DNA of 64,000 bases from Staphylococcus pseudoxylosus (GCF_003697915.1 NZ_RCVN01000005.1:124001-188000), one strand, 5' to 3'; counted from the first letter of the stretch, positions 29,120-39,502 are shown. The notes: generated by a model from the letters alone, not told the origin. Made by a program: numbers and translations.

Positions 29120-29491
29120 TTAATTAGAAAATAATGTTTTATCTTTAGGCTGATTCTCTAAATAAATTATTTTCTCTTCACTATCTAATCTTGCAATGTC
29201 TATCCCCTCTTGCGTATAAACACCTGTTTCAAATCTATTTCCACAAATAGCCCAATGTGTTTTGAAAGTGCCATCCTCTTGTTCTATCCAGCCATTATGC
29301 ATATGTTTTAAATCTTTATTTGTTTGGTACACGCCTTTAACAAATTGTTTCCATGCGTCTTTGCCTTTAAAAGTTTTTTGATTCAACACAAAATCAATAT
29401 CATCGTTAAATAAATCATTTAACTTATCAAAGCTTTCGTCACTATATCTAGCTTCATCGAACAAGATAAAGTATGCATCTAATGTTTTCAT
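29120..29491 (-). CDS. NTF2-like (SnoaL-type) protein
   Basis: 123 residues from the ATG at 29491, which has GAGGG 8 bases upstream; longer in-frame starts lack such a site. The sequence (MKTLDAYFILFDEARYSDES ... LNDLFNDDIDFVLNQKTFKG ... HNGWIEQEDGTFKTHWAICG) has the cone-shaped NTF2-like pattern of helices followed by strands. Members bind or isomerise small hydrophobic molecules; no specific role can be assigned. Monocistronic on the minus strand. Confidence 0.72.
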   Translation of the reverse strand: MKTLDAYFILFDEARYSDESFDKLNDLFNDDIDFVLNQKTFKGKDAWKQFVKGVYQTNKDLKHMHNGWIEQEDGTFKTHWAICGNRFETGVYTQEGIDIARLDSEEKIIYLENQPKDKTLFSN

Positions 29492-29640
29492 TTTATATAC
29501 CCTCTTTATAAGTAATTTGTAGATAAGCATTCCGATTAACAAGTGTCTTATTAAAATCTCATTTTATATATAATTAAAGTTAGCGTATAGATATCTGCTT
29601 ATAAACAGAAAATTTTATAGTAACCTTTGAAAATAAACAC

Positions 29641-30636
29641 TTAGCCATATATATAGTTGGCAATGATAAACGTGATTGTTGATAATATCATAGATACAAT
29701 GATGACACCGATTAAAGGCTTAAACGCTCGGTCTTGCAAATCTTTAAATGATACATTTAACCCTAGTGCAACCATTGCCATCAATAAGCAAATTGTTGTT
29801 AATGGCTCAATTACTTGCATTATAAATTGAGGTATAGGTATATAAGTATGAAATATTGCCATTAATACAAATCCAATTAAAAAGTATGGCATTTCGATAC
29901 GTTGGTTTGTATTCCTAGACTGTGATTTCAAGTTCATCACAAATATTAGTATAATACTTAAAGGTATGAGCAAGAATACGCGACCTAATTTACTTAATAA
30001 GCCAATTCGTAAAGCCGTCTCACCTGAGAAATCTGCAGCAAGAATAACATGGGCAATTTCATGTAGACTCACACCAGACCATACGCCATAAACTTCTGGT
30101 GATATTGTAAATAGTGTATAAATTACCGTATAGCCTAGTGAAAAAAGTGTACCAATTAATGCAACGATACCTATACTAATGGCTGTGTCTTTTTCGCGTG
30201 CTTTTAAAATTGGAGATACAGCAGCTATCGCAGCAGCCCCACAGACGCCCGTACCAATACCTAGTAATAATGTAATAACTTTATCTCCTTTAATATAATG
30301 ATTGAGTAATAACATTAATCCAATACTTACAATGATGACACCACCGTCAATAAGTAATAATGTACGACCTTCTCCTATAACATCAAAAATATTAAGCTTT
30401 AGACCATACAATATGATGGCAAATTTTAATAGACGTTTAGATGCGAAAGTAATACCTGGACGATAATTTTCAGGATAACCATTAAAATGTCTAAATAGTA
30501 TTGCGATAACAATTGCAATTGTCAAAGCACCGACCTTATCTAAAAGTGGCAGCTTTGAACTAATCAAACTTATTGCAGCAATGATAAAAGTGAATAATAT
30601 GCCAAGGATAAATGGTTTATTGTTAAATTTAGTCAT
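29641..30636 (-). CDS. YeiH/UPF0324 family putative exporter
   Basis: 331 residues from the ATG at 30636, which has AAAGGAGGAG upstream; further upstream in-frame codons lie beyond that site. About ten membrane helices are visible. Family motifs are FNGYPENYRPGITFASKRLLKFAIILYG (partial), GIGTGVCGAAAIAAVSP and GVSLHEIAHVILAADFSG. The group is predicted to export sulfate or a related anion. A LysR-type gene is divergently transcribed from 30760 and probably controls it, as with YeiE-YeiH. Confidence 0.85.
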   Translation of the reverse strand: MTKFNNKPFILGILFTFIIAAISLISSKLPLLDKVGALTIAIVIAILFRHFNGYPENYRPGITFASKRLLKFAIILYGLKLNIFDVIGEGRTLLLIDGGVIIVSIGLMLLLNHYIKGDKVITLLLGIGTGVCGAAAIAAVSPILKAREKDTAISIGIVALIGTLFSLGYTVIYTLFTISPEVYGVWSGVSLHEIAHVILAADFSGETALRIGLLSKLGRVFLLIPLSIILIFVMNLKSQSRNTNQRIEMPYFLIGFVLMAIFHTYIPIPQFIMQVIEPLTTICLLMAMVALGLNVSFKDLQDRAFKPLIGVIIVSMILSTITFIIANYIYG

Positions 30637-30759
30637 GTACCGTCTCCTCCTTTTATCAAAAGTGTAGCACCGCAAATTCATAACGTTAAATAAATATTTA
30701 GTATATAGGTCATAACAAATTTGATATGATAAGAATAAAACAATGAAAGGTGATAAGAT

Positions 30760-31590
30760 ATGGACCCACTAAAAGTGTTAACTGAGGTTGTCAAAGCGCA
30801 AAGTTTTACAAAAGCTGCAGAAAATTTGTATACATCACAACCATCAATAAGTAGAGATATAAAGAGACTCGAAATTGACTATGACGTAAAAATATTTGAG
30901 TTTAAACATTCGAAAATGGCATTAACAAGTGATGGACAGAAACTATACCAATATGCGCTGCAAAGAGATCATTTAGAACAAGCACTACGACAAGATCTAA
31001 AGAGGCAAACAAATGCAATCGCTGGAGATTTAAAACTGGGGAGCAGTTACACATTTGGCGAATATCGTTTGTCACGACAACTTACTAAATTAGCCCAAAT
31101 GTATCCAGAATTACATATTCATGTACACTTAGATAATTCAGAAACGATTGTTGAACAAATTAAAAATAACATCGTTGACGTTGGTGTGGTAGAAAAAAAG
31201 ATACAAAACAATGCGATTATAAGTACGGCAATTGCTCAAGACGAAATAGTATTAATTAAAAAGAAATCTAGCCCGTCTAATTTAGAGACATGTTTTATTC
31301 GAGAACAAGGTTCCGGTACGCGTGTATATCAAGAAAATGGTTTGAATCAATTAGCATTAAACCCTTATTTAGTAGTCATTAATAATACAAGTTTAATTAA
31401 AAGTATGGTTCATGCAGGAAACGGTTTTTCAATCGTATCTAAATCGACATTAACGCCTGAAGATTTGGAGCAACTTGAAGTTATTAATTTAGATATTGAG
31501 AGGTTTTTCTATTTAATTTTACATAAAAATAAATACATTGATGAAAAAATGAAACGAGTTATATCTATATTAAAGCAAGATCTGGAATAA
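30760..31590 (+). CDS. LysR-family regulator of the YeiH-type gene
   Basis: 276 residues. The winged helix-turn-helix is at the N-terminus (LKVLTEVVKAQSFTKAAENL, then TSQPSISRDIKRLE). The effector domain follows, beginning GDLKLGSSYTFGEYRL. Divergent placement beside the exporter gene, 123 bases apart, is the normal layout for a LysR regulator and its target. The spacer holds ATAAATATTTAG-like dyads that could be its site. The inducer is unknown. Confidence 0.87.
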   Translation: MDPLKVLTEVVKAQSFTKAAENLYTSQPSISRDIKRLEIDYDVKIFEFKHSKMALTSDGQKLYQYALQRDHLEQALRQDLKRQTNAIAGDLKLGSSYTFGEYRLSRQLTKLAQMYPELHIHVHLDNSETIVEQIKNNIVDVGVVEKKIQNNAIISTAIAQDEIVLIKKKSSPSNLETCFIREQGSGTRVYQENGLNQLALNPYLVVINNTSLIKSMVHAGNGFSIVSKSTLTPEDLEQLEVINLDIERFFYLILHKNKYIDEKMKRVISILKQDLE

Positions 31591-31613
31591 CTTATAAAAT
31601 GAGGTGATTCATA

Positions 31614-31667
31614 ATGGAATATTTCGGTCTAGGAGTAAAGCAGTGGAGTAGAAGTTATTGTCGCTAA
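31614..31667 (+). CDS. Possible 17-residue peptide after the LysR gene
   Basis: MEYFGLGVKQWSRSYCR is preceded by GAGGTG at a good distance (8 bases). It lies 23 bases after the regulator stop. It may be a true microprotein or the start of a truncated gene. Nothing recognisable follows it. Confidence 0.3.
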   Translation: MEYFGLGVKQWSRSYCR

Positions 31668-31687
31668 TTATAAATTAGTAATAAGCA

Positions 31688-31743
31688 AATAGCATAGGGA
31701 AGAAATCAAATGATAGTCATTAATTTCGCGTACCTATGCTATT
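31688..31743. terminator. Hairpin between LysR and lacR
   Basis: AATAGCATAGG pairs perfectly with CCTATGCTATT around a long loop, with a T-rich minus-strand exit. It probably ends lacR transcription and may also act on the plus strand. Confidence 0.6.
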
Positions 31744-31753
31744 GAGTGAGTGC

Positions 31754-32593
31754 TCATTGCTTGTTACTAATTGAAAAATGGTGCCGGTATTCAGAAGCAC
31801 TGATTTCAAAATGCTTTTTAAAATTTTTAGAAAATAGTAGTGGGTCTTTGTAACCAACGCGTCTTGATATGTCACTTATGCGTGTACTCGTATGTATTAA
31901 TAATTGTGAAGCGTGATACATCCTTATATAGGTTAAATATTCTTTAGGAGAACAACTTAAATTCTTTTTGAATAATTTATATAAATGACTACGTGTAATA
32001 TTAACGCTTTTAGCAACATCCTCAACAGTTATATGTTTTTGATAATTTGTATTTATAAAATCAACGGCATGCTGTATATCTTCATTCACAATATCAACTT
32101 GGACAGAAAAATTTTTAGGGAACTTTTCTTGTAAGGTATAAACTAATTGATACAAATATTGCATAATTAGAATATCATTGGAGTTGTTTGACTCAATACT
32201 CTGAGAGAGTTTACAAATGAGTTGAATTATATTTTTAATATCCGTCGTATCTTGCCCTAATATGACATGACTATCAACGATACTACATCGAGATAAATAA
32301 TTTAATATTTGTTTGCCATTCATCCCTACCCAATAATAAGTCCAAGGATTTGAAAATGAAGGCTTATATTCCACTTCCATGCCCCGTTCAAGCAAGAAAA
32401 TATCTCCAGCAGTTAAACGATAAGTTTCACCAGCATAACTAAAAGTACCTTCCCCTTGAGTTACGATATGTAATACGGATTTTTGAAAAACAGTATAATT
32501 ATAACCTACATTCGGTACGCCGATTTCAATACCGCATTCAGCTAAATTTGCATCGACCAGCTTTTTTTGAAATTTCTTCCACAATACTTGCAT
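31754..32593 (-). CDS. lacR: AraC-family activator of the lactose genes
   Basis: 279 residues. The N-terminal cupin-like domain (SVLHIVTQGEGTFSYAGETYRLTAGDIFLLERGM) would bind sugar. The C-terminal AraC HTH pair begins HITVEDVAKSVNITRSHLYKLFKKNL, followed by SPKEYLTYIRMYHASQLL and ISDISRRVGYKDPLLFSKNF. GAGGG precedes the ATG. It is divergent from lacPH across 175 bases. In S. xylosus an AraC-type LacR activates lacPH, and this locus has the same layout, so the symbol is used on that basis. Confidence 0.85.
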   Translation of the reverse strand: MQVLWKKFQKKLVDANLAECGIEIGVPNVGYNYTVFQKSVLHIVTQGEGTFSYAGETYRLTAGDIFLLERGMEVEYKPSFSNPWTYYWVGMNGKQILNYLSRCSIVDSHVILGQDTTDIKNIIQLICKLSQSIESNNSNDILIMQYLYQLVYTLQEKFPKNFSVQVDIVNEDIQHAVDFINTNYQKHITVEDVAKSVNITRSHLYKLFKKNLSCSPKEYLTYIRMYHASQLLIHTSTRISDISRRVGYKDPLLFSKNFKKHFEISASEYRHHFSISNKQ

Positions 32594-32728
32594 GTTATCC
32601 CTCTTAATTAAAAAACATATTTGAACTTATATTTATATTAGTTGAAAATGAAACATTTTGCCATATATCGTCATCATTATGCTATTCATAACTATAACTT
32701 GCTACTGATAGAATAAAATCAACATATA

Positions 32729-32742
32729 TGTAAGCGTTTTAA
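32729..32742 (+). promoter_or_regulatory. cre site (CcpA) before lacP
   Basis: TGTAAGCGTTTTAA agrees with the cre consensus TGNAANCGNWNNCW at most positions, including the central CG. It lies 27 bases before the lacP start, where CcpA binding would repress lactose use on better sugars. Confidence 0.7.
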
Positions 32743-32768
32743 TAAGAACTAACTTAGAGGTGAATGTA

Positions 32769-34157
32769 ATGAATAGACATTTAACAGGAAAACAAAAATT
32801 TGCATTTGGCTTCGGTGCCGTCGGTAAGGATGCCATATTTAATATCGTCAGTGTATTTCTAATGTTTTATATTACAGACATAGTAGGACTATCTCCAGCA
32901 TTTGTTGGAGTGATGTTATTTGTTGCACGTATATGGGATGCAATTAACGATCCAATTATGGGAATGATTGTTGATAATACACGAAACAACTTTGGTAAAT
33001 TTAAGACGTGGCTTGTTATCGGCACATTAATTAATGCTGTAGTAACAGTACTATTATTTACTAATTTTGATTTACCACAAACCGCAATGTACATTTATAT
33101 ATCGATTATATATATTTCCTGGGGAATGACATATACGATGATGGATATACCTTATTGGTCATGGCTTCCTAACTTAACGCATAACCCAAGAGAACGTGAA
33201 GAAGTATCAGTTATTCCAAGATTTTTCGCCAGCTTAGCCGCATTTACTGTCGGTACATTTGGTTTATTCTTTATACATAAACTCGGTGATATGTTTGGCG
33301 GAGGGAGTGATTCTACAGGTATTTTTGTATTCGCAATCATTTGTAGTTTGATTTTTATATTTACCATTGGTGTAACTGTCTTTAAAGTACCGGAAGACCA
33401 AGAAATGGAAAAGCAGATAGGTATTAAAGTTAAATTTAAAGATATCGGTCGAATTTTATTTAAAAATAAAGAATTGTTAGCGATTATGGGCGTACTCTTA
33501 ACTTTTAACTTGTGTTTACAAACATTAAATGGCTCTATTATTTATTACTTTAAATATGTAGTTAATGCAGAACACTTATTTTCAATTTTTAATTCTATGA
33601 TTTTATGCGAAATGGTTGGTTTGTTGTTATTACCACGCTTTATTAAATGGGTTGGCAGAACTGCTGCATTTAACACTTCTATAACATGCATTATCTCTGG
33701 ATTGTTAATTATTTTGATATCCGGCTATATTGCACCACAAAGTATGACTTTAGTTATTATAGGGGCGGGAATATTACGAATTGGTTCAGGTTTTATGGTC
33801 GGCATCACAACTGTTTCATTAGCAGATGTGATTGATTACGGAGAAGTTAAATTCGGTCAGCGTAATGAAAGTATTATTACATCAACAAATACATTCTTAA
33901 CTAAGACTTCTCAAGCGGTGGCGGCTTTAATTGTCGGCGTAGGTTTATCTATTTTAGGTTATACTCCAAACGAAGCACAATCAGTAGTGACAATTAACGG
34001 TTTAAGAATCATGATCTTAGTTTCGCCACTGGTTTTCGTTTGCTTAGCTGCATTTTTATATCATAAAGCCTTTAATTTAAAAGGTGACTTTTTAACGGAT
34101 ATTGAAAAGACATTACAGTATAAACGCCAAAGGGAATTTAGAGAAAGAATTAAATAA
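32769..34157 (+). CDS. lacP: Lactose permease, GPH family
   Basis: 462 residues from the ATG at 32769, which is 7 bases from AGAGGTG; an in-frame GTG at 32760 overlaps that site. It has 12 membrane helices with the glycoside-pentoside-hexuronide signature [26 protein letters not shown] (about residues 54-79). It lacks the C-terminal EIIA-like domain of the lactose permeases of streptococci. That is the S. xylosus LacP layout as I remember it. It co-transports lactose with a cation and forms an operon with lacH 15 bases downstream. Confidence 0.88.
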   Translation: MNRHLTGKQKFAFGFGAVGKDAIFNIVSVFLMFYITDIVGLSPAFVGVMLFVARIWDAINDPIMGMIVDNTRNNFGKFKTWLVIGTLINAVVTVLLFTNFDLPQTAMYIYISIIYISWGMTYTMMDIPYWSWLPNLTHNPREREEVSVIPRFFASLAAFTVGTFGLFFIHKLGDMFGGGSDSTGIFVFAIICSLIFIFTIGVTVFKVPEDQEMEKQIGIKVKFKDIGRILFKNKELLAIMGVLLTFNLCLQTLNGSIIYYFKYVVNAEHLFSIFNSMILCEMVGLLLLPRFIKWVGRTAAFNTSITCIISGLLIILISGYIAPQSMTLVIIGAGILRIGSGFMVGITTVSLADVIDYGEVKFGQRNESIITSTNTFLTKTSQAVAALIVGVGLSILGYTPNEAQSVVTINGLRIMILVSPLVFVCLAAFLYHKAFNLKGDFLTDIEKTLQYKRQREFRERIK

Positions 34158-34171
34158 AGGGGTTGTTATCC

Positions 34172-37156
34172 ATGTTAGACCAACAGTTTCACGAAAATTT
34201 AGAGATTCAGCATGTTAATTTATTACCAAGACGTGCATTTTATATACCATATCAACAAGGGGAAGCGGCTTATCATTTTGAAACAAGATATAATACTCGA
34301 AATGTGACATTGTTAAATGGCGATTGGTACTTTCAATATTTTGAGTCAATCGAAGCATATCTAAATCGTTCAAATGAACAGGAAATCAAAACACTAACAG
34401 TACCATCAGTTTGGAATTTATATGGTTATGATCAAATACAATATTTAAATACTCAGTATCCAATACCTTTTGACCCACCATATGTACCTAAAGATAATCC
34501 ATGTGGACATTACACGAGAAAATTTACTATCGATGAATATGATCAACAATACGATTATCATTTGAACTTTGAAGGAGTAGATAGTGCATTTTATGTATGG
34601 ATTAATAATGAATTTATAGGTTATAGTCAAATTGCACATGCTATTTCTGAGTTTGATATTTCTAATTTTGTTCAACAAGGTGAGAATCATATCGACGTAC
34701 TTGTACTTAAATATTCAGATGGCACTTATTTTGAAGATCAGGACATGTTTCGACACTCGGGCATTTTTAGAGATGTTTATATCTTGAAACGCGCAACTGA
34801 ACGTGTGGATGATTTTAAAGTGGAAACAAAGCTAAGTGACGATTTAAACTCTGCACAGATAGATGTAAAAATAGAACGCGCGCATAATTTAAAATCAGTA
34901 GAATTCCAATTATATAACCCTGAGGGTGAAGCGGTAGCAACCATATCTGGAGCACATGAATATCAATTTAATGTTTATAAACCTCATTTGTGGTCTACAG
35001 AAAATCCAACTTTATATACATTATACATTGTGACAGATCAAGAAGTAATTGCACAAAAAGTTGGAATTCGTGAAGTGACTATCCAAAATAATCAACTTTA
35101 TATTAATGGGCAATCCATCAAACTGCGCGGGACAAATTACCATGATAGTCATCCAGAAACTGGTTACGTAATGACAGAATCCCATTTTACAAAAGACTTA
35201 GAATTGATGAAGCAAGGAAACTTTAACGCCATTCGTACAGCGCATTACCCAAAATCTCCATTATTTTACGAAATGACGGACCAATATGGTTTCTACGTAA
35301 TGAGTGAGGCTGATATTGAGACGCATGGTGTCGTTAGGTTATATGGTGAAGACGATAATGAAGATTTTAATATTATAGCTGACGATAGTAAATTTGAAAC
35401 AGCTATTATAGAGCGTATTGAAGCTTCTATTATGCCATTGAAAAATTACAGCTCCATCGTATCTTGGTCATTAGGAAATGAATCGGGATTTGGTAAGAAT
35501 ATGGTTAAAGGTGCAGCACGTGCCAAAACACTAGACAACACAAGGCCAATTCATTATGAAGGTACATTATATCGAGATAAGCAACAACACTATGATCTAA
35601 CTAATATAGATATGATTAGTAGAATGTATCCTTCTCCTGAAGAAATTGAGGAGACTTATTTGAAGAAACCGGATTTGGATAAACCGTTTATCTTATGTGA
35701 ATACGCACATGCAATGGGCAATTCTCCAGGAGATTTACACGCTTACCAAACACTAGTTGAGCAATACGATAGCTTTATCGGAGGATTTGTTTGGGAATGG
35801 TGCGATCACGCCATACAAATTGGCATAAAAGACGGTAATCCTATTTTCAGGTATGGTGGAGATTTTGGAGAAAAACTACATGACGGAAATTTTTGTGTCG
35901 ATGGCATTGTTTTTCCAAATAGGGTGCCGCATGAAGGTTATTATGAATTCAAACAAGAACATAGACCATTAAAACTTGTGTCACAAGATGATTTTAAAAT
36001 CATGCTACGTAACCAATTGGATTTTACGTCTGCAGAGCAATATATGTTTGTAGAGGCTACAGTGACAAATTTGAATGGGGAAAAAACGATCAGTGAAATA
36101 CCTCTGTCAAATTTCTTGCCACATACTACGCAAACAATTGATTTGAGCGATTATATCAATATAGAACATATCAGTGATGTCATATTACAGTATAAATTAA
36201 AAGCTGATGATCAATTTCGTTACGAAAATTTTGAATTAGGACATGATCAAATCGTATATCAACGTCGAACAATGAAAGAACAGGATGAGCAATCAAGTGA
36301 TGTTGATATTTTAGTAAATGAAACTGATAAATTAATCAAAGTTTCAGTAGATCAAAGTGAAACATACGTTTTTAATAAAGATAATGCAAGCCTTGAGTCA
36401 GTTCTCAAGCATAAACATATAGTAATGAACCAAAGCACAACAAATAATATTTGGAGAGCTCCCACTGATAATGATACGAATATAAAATGTGATTGGGCAT
36501 ACTCTGGTTATAACGATATCACTACACGCGTGCACGATTATCAAATTGTAGAAAGCGAGACAGAGGTCAGTCTTGTTTTTAATATAGCGATGGTCAATGA
36601 CGCGGTGCCACCGGTACTATTTGGAACAGTGACTTGGCGTGTTCAACATGATGGCATACTTAATGTAACTTATGATTTAGAAAGAGATATGAAAGCACCT
36701 TATTTACCACGATTTGGTTTGGGTTTGATCTTACCTAAAGTGTTTGAACAAGTGAAATATTATGGCAAAGGTCCATTCAGTAGTTACCAAGATAAAGGTG
36801 TAGCCAATTATTTAGATGCGTTTGAGACGACTGTTACAGGCAATGGTGAAGTCCATATCAGACCCCAAGAAACAGGAAGTCATAATGAAACGACATTCGT
36901 TGAAATTAGTGATAGATGTAAAAGGCTTGTTGTAACAAGTGACAATACATTTAGTTTTAATACAACGCATTATTCATTAAAACAGTTGACTGAAACAACG
37001 CATAAAGATGCACTAGAACTTGAAGATCAAACCTATGTATATATAGATTATGCACAAAGTGGCATAGGTTCAAATAGTTGTGGACCAGAATTAAATGAAG
37101 CATATCGATTAAATGATCGACACATCGACTTTAGCTTTAATTTGAAATTTGACTGA
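34172..37156 (+). CDS. lacH: Beta-galactosidase, glycoside hydrolase family 2
   Basis: 994 residues from the ATG at 34172; AAGGGG lies upstream. The order is sugar-binding domain (GDWYFQYFES ... VPSVWNLYGYD), immunoglobulin-like domain, TIM barrel, and a C-terminal Bgal_small_N domain (IWRAPTDNDTNI onward). The acid/base glutamate is in SWSLGNESGFG (about residue 430) and the nucleophile in FILCEYAHAMGN (about residue 507). It hydrolyses lactose to glucose and galactose. It is a LacZ-type enzyme, unlike the 6-phospho-beta-galactosidase route of S. aureus. Confidence 0.93.
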   Translation: MLDQQFHENLEIQHVNLLPRRAFYIPYQQGEAAYHFETRYNTRNVTLLNGDWYFQYFESIEAYLNRSNEQEIKTLTVPSVWNLYGYDQIQYLNTQYPIPFDPPYVPKDNPCGHYTRKFTIDEYDQQYDYHLNFEGVDSAFYVWINNEFIGYSQIAHAISEFDISNFVQQGENHIDVLVLKYSDGTYFEDQDMFRHSGIFRDVYILKRATERVDDFKVETKLSDDLNSAQIDVKIERAHNLKSVEFQLYNPEGEAVATISGAHEYQFNVYKPHLWSTENPTLYTLYIVTDQEVIAQKVGIREVTIQNNQLYINGQSIKLRGTNYHDSHPETGYVMTESHFTKDLELMKQGNFNAIRTAHYPKSPLFYEMTDQYGFYVMSEADIETHGVVRLYGEDDNEDFNIIADDSKFETAIIERIEASIMPLKNYSSIVSWSLGNESGFGKNMVKGAARAKTLDNTRPIHYEGTLYRDKQQHYDLTNIDMISRMYPSPEEIEETYLKKPDLDKPFILCEYAHAMGNSPGDLHAYQTLVEQYDSFIGGFVWEWCDHAIQIGIKDGNPIFRYGGDFGEKLHDGNFCVDGIVFPNRVPHEGYYEFKQEHRPLKLVSQDDFKIMLRNQLDFTSAEQYMFVEATVTNLNGEKTISEIPLSNFLPHTTQTIDLSDYINIEHISDVILQYKLKADDQFRYENFELGHDQIVYQRRTMKEQDEQSSDVDILVNETDKLIKVSVDQSETYVFNKDNASLESVLKHKHIVMNQSTTNNIWRAPTDNDTNIKCDWAYSGYNDITTRVHDYQIVESETEVSLVFNIAMVNDAVPPVLFGTVTWRVQHDGILNVTYDLERDMKAPYLPRFGLGLILPKVFEQVKYYGKGPFSSYQDKGVANYLDAFETTVTGNGEVHIRPQETGSHNETTFVEISDRCKRLVVTSDNTFSFNTTHYSLKQLTETTHKDALELEDQTYVYIDYAQSGIGSNSCGPELNEAYRLNDRHIDFSFNLKFD

Positions 37157-37183
37157 GTAATTATTGGGTAATATGTAAATAAA

Positions 37184-37237
37184 ACAGCCCTAATTGATTA
37201 ACTAATGTTAGTCAATTAGGGCTGTTTTTTATATCGT
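37184..37237 (+). terminator. Terminator of the lac operon
   Basis: ACAGCCCTAATTGA pairs with TCAATTAGGGCTGT, followed by TTTTT. The pairing is perfect over 14 bases. Confidence 0.92.
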
Positions 37238-37284
37238 TGAAATTCAGCTTAATTATTAGTGATTTCTATATTAAAATTCACTCA

Positions 37285-37914
37285 TTATAATTCTTGATTC
37301 TTAAATATTTTTAATGAAGTAACATAAGATAGAGCAAAAGCTATTATGCCAACTAACGCATATACGCCGACAACCAATATACTGTTTCCTAAATTTGTAG
37401 CGTCTGAACCTGATACAGCAACTTCTGATAAATTCATGCCAAAAAAGACGATGAAAAATAAGAAAAGTACAATAAACGACGTTGAAATCAAAATAACATT
37501 AGAATTTTCGGGCCCAAATTTAAATGTTAATGGGAACATCATGGCATAAGTACCTGCGCCTCCAATACCTACTAATATAGACATGAGTATTACATTGAAA
37601 TCTTGCGTAATTAATGAAACAGATATAACGCCAAATATAAAACCAATTAAAGTGAGTATCCCATAAAAGCTAAAGTAACTATTAACATAAGCGATTCTGC
37701 CACTTGGGAGTGTTGAGATATAGTACATCCATTTTGAATCTTTTTCATGTTTAATGTTATCCGTAACTGGCGTTATGAGGAACAACATTGGTAAAAAACA
37801 TGCCATAATTGGATTGATAAATGCAAAAATAACGGCCGCTACTATCGCTACTATGAGATATGTATAAAGAGATTTTTTTGATGAATAATAACTACTTAAT
37901 ATTAAACCTTTCAT
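37285..37914 (-). CDS. ABC-2 type transporter permease
   Basis: 209 residues, six hydrophobic segments, starting MKGLILSSYYSSKKSLYTYL. This fits the short ABC-2 permeases that accompany BcrA-like ATPases. It begins at a TAATG overlap with the ATPase gene, so the pair are coupled. It is the last gene of a four-gene minus-strand operon led by an HTH regulator. The cargo is unknown; such modules often act on antimicrobial peptides or lipids. Confidence 0.8.
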   Translation of the reverse strand: MKGLILSSYYSSKKSLYTYLIVAIVAAVIFAFINPIMACFLPMLFLITPVTDNIKHEKDSKWMYYISTLPSGRIAYVNSYFSFYGILTLIGFIFGVISVSLITQDFNVILMSILVGIGGAGTYAMMFPLTFKFGPENSNVILISTSFIVLFLFFIVFFGMNLSEVAVSGSDATNLGNSILVVGVYALVGIIAFALSYVTSLKIFKNQEL

Positions 37915-38756
37915 TAGCTATCACCTCGCATAATTAATTTTATGGCATCATCAATGGTTTCTAATGGGCGAGCATCTGTAATCGCCGTGCGATCATTGAT
38001 TAATGAGATTCTAGAACCTTTACGTACTCTGGATGCGATGAGTATATCGTTTGGGATATTTAATTCCTCTTTGCTTTGTTCTAAAATACCGTAATGGTTA
38101 AATAGATTGTCCTTTTTCTCCTCTAAAATGATTTCTCCGTTTTTCATAAATACGAGTTTTGTTGCAAGCTGCTCTATGTCCTCCGATATATGAGATGAAA
38201 TTAAAATACCGTTACCTTTTGCTACATAATCTTCTAAAATTTCGATGACTTCTTCACGGCTAGAAACGTCCATACCTGCAGTTGCTTCGTCTAAGATAAG
38301 GACTTTACTATCGTGACTTAATGCGATTGTTAAAGCGGCTTTCATACGCATACCTCGAGAAAAAGAAGCTATTTCATTTGTAGTAGGTAATTCAAAATTT
38401 TTAATAATAGAGAAGAATTTCTCGGAATCCCACGTTTTGTAAATTTTAGAAAAGACTTTATCTATATCTTGAATCGTTAATTTGTTTGGAACTCGTAAAT
38501 CATCAAAGACGACACCAATATGCTCTTTATGTTGGTTATCATTTGCTGTTATAGGTTTATCAAAATAACGTATTTCTCCTGAATCTTTAAAACGGTTACC
38601 GACCAAGGTATTAATTAATGTAGATTTACCAGACCCGTTTTTACCAATTATGCCAATCACTTCATTAGGTTCAAGCGTTAATGAGATATCAGAAAGTTGA
38701 AAATCTGATTTTTTATATGATTTATTAAGATTCTGAATTTCTAATAAATTTTCCAT
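37914..38756 (-). CDS. ABC transporter ATPase, BcrA-like
   Basis: 280 residues. Walker A is IGKNGSGKST (about residues 36-45), the signature SFSRGMRMKAALTIAL is shorter than the usual LSGGQ, Walker B is VLILDEATAGMD, and the switch is ISSHISEDI. The variant signature is typical of ABC-2 export ATPases. GAGG precedes the ATG. It works with the permease at 37285. Confidence 0.87.
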   Translation of the reverse strand: MENLLEIQNLNKSYKKSDFQLSDISLTLEPNEVIGIIGKNGSGKSTLINTLVGNRFKDSGEIRYFDKPITANDNQHKEHIGVVFDDLRVPNKLTIQDIDKVFSKIYKTWDSEKFFSIIKNFELPTTNEIASFSRGMRMKAALTIALSHDSKVLILDEATAGMDVSSREEVIEILEDYVAKGNGILISSHISEDIEQLATKLVFMKNGEIILEEKKDNLFNHYGILEQSKEELNIPNDILIASRVRKGSRISLINDRTAITDARPLETIDDAIKLIMRGDS

Positions 38757-38782
38757 AATATCCTCGCTTTCAAAATTTATTT

Positions 38783-39502
38783 TTATTTATAAAATTTACT
38801 GACTTTCAATGTATAGCCGAAAGTATTATATACAAATAAAACGATGAGTATAAGTAGACCTATCGATTGATTTATACCTGTTCTTATAGAGAAACCGCCT
38901 AAAAGTACTACGCCAATCATAATTAACACGAGATTGATGTGATAAGTTTTGAACATTGACACAAGTATTATATGGCGTTCTCCTTCATCTTTAATACTGA
39001 GAACTTTTTCTGTGTAGCGAGACTCCCCTTGTTTTGGGTAGCGTGAGTCAAATTTCCTTGCAAAAAACCCAACCATTAGAGAAGGAATCATTGTTATTAA
39101 AAATGGAATAATTGCGTAAAATGATGACATTTCATTGTTTTTGTTTGCTAGGACAAAAATAAAAATGGTAATAAAACTTACTGACATTTGTATGAAATAA
39201 ATGATTTCAGATCTGATATATTTTATATTTGCCTTTTTTTCAAATAAATCAGCTTGTGTATCTTCTAACGAATGATTCGTTTTTGATTTGAATTTGATGG
39301 CGTCTCTCTGTACTTTATGTAATACAAAAATGAGAATAATATTGATAACAGAGGCAATAATGGTTACTATTACCAAACTATTTTCTGAAATTGTAATGTT
39401 TGAAAATAGATTTGTATATTCCATGACACTAATTGTGCTACCCATGATACCTCCGACAATACAACCTAGTAAAATAAATAGTAAATATCGTCCTACTTTC
39501 AT
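38783..39502 (-). CDS. DUF3169 family membrane protein
   Basis: 239 residues, beginning KVGRYLLFILLGCIVGGIMG and containing about six helices. A conserved soluble loop (KSKTNHSLEDTQADLFEKKA) precedes the third helix. The family is regularly found between an XRE regulator and an ABC-2 pair, as here, so it may be a partner of the transporter. Its start overlaps the regulator stop by 4 bases. Confidence 0.78.
   Translation of the reverse strand: MKVGRYLLFILLGCIVGGIMGSTISVMEYTNLFSNITISENSLVIVTIIASVINIILIFVLHKVQRDAIKFKSKTNHSLEDTQADLFEKKANIKYIRSEIIYFIQMSVSFITIFIFVLANKNNEMSSFYAIIPFLITMIPSLMVGFFARKFDSRYPKQGESRYTEKVLSIKDEGERHIILVSMFKTYHINLVLIMIGVVLLGGFSIRTGINQSIGLLILIVLFVYNTFGYTLKVSKFYK

Noticed and set aside
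29492-29542. Longer N-terminus of the NTF2-like protein
   Set aside because: The ribosome site GAGGG lies inside this extension and points to the ATG at 29491.
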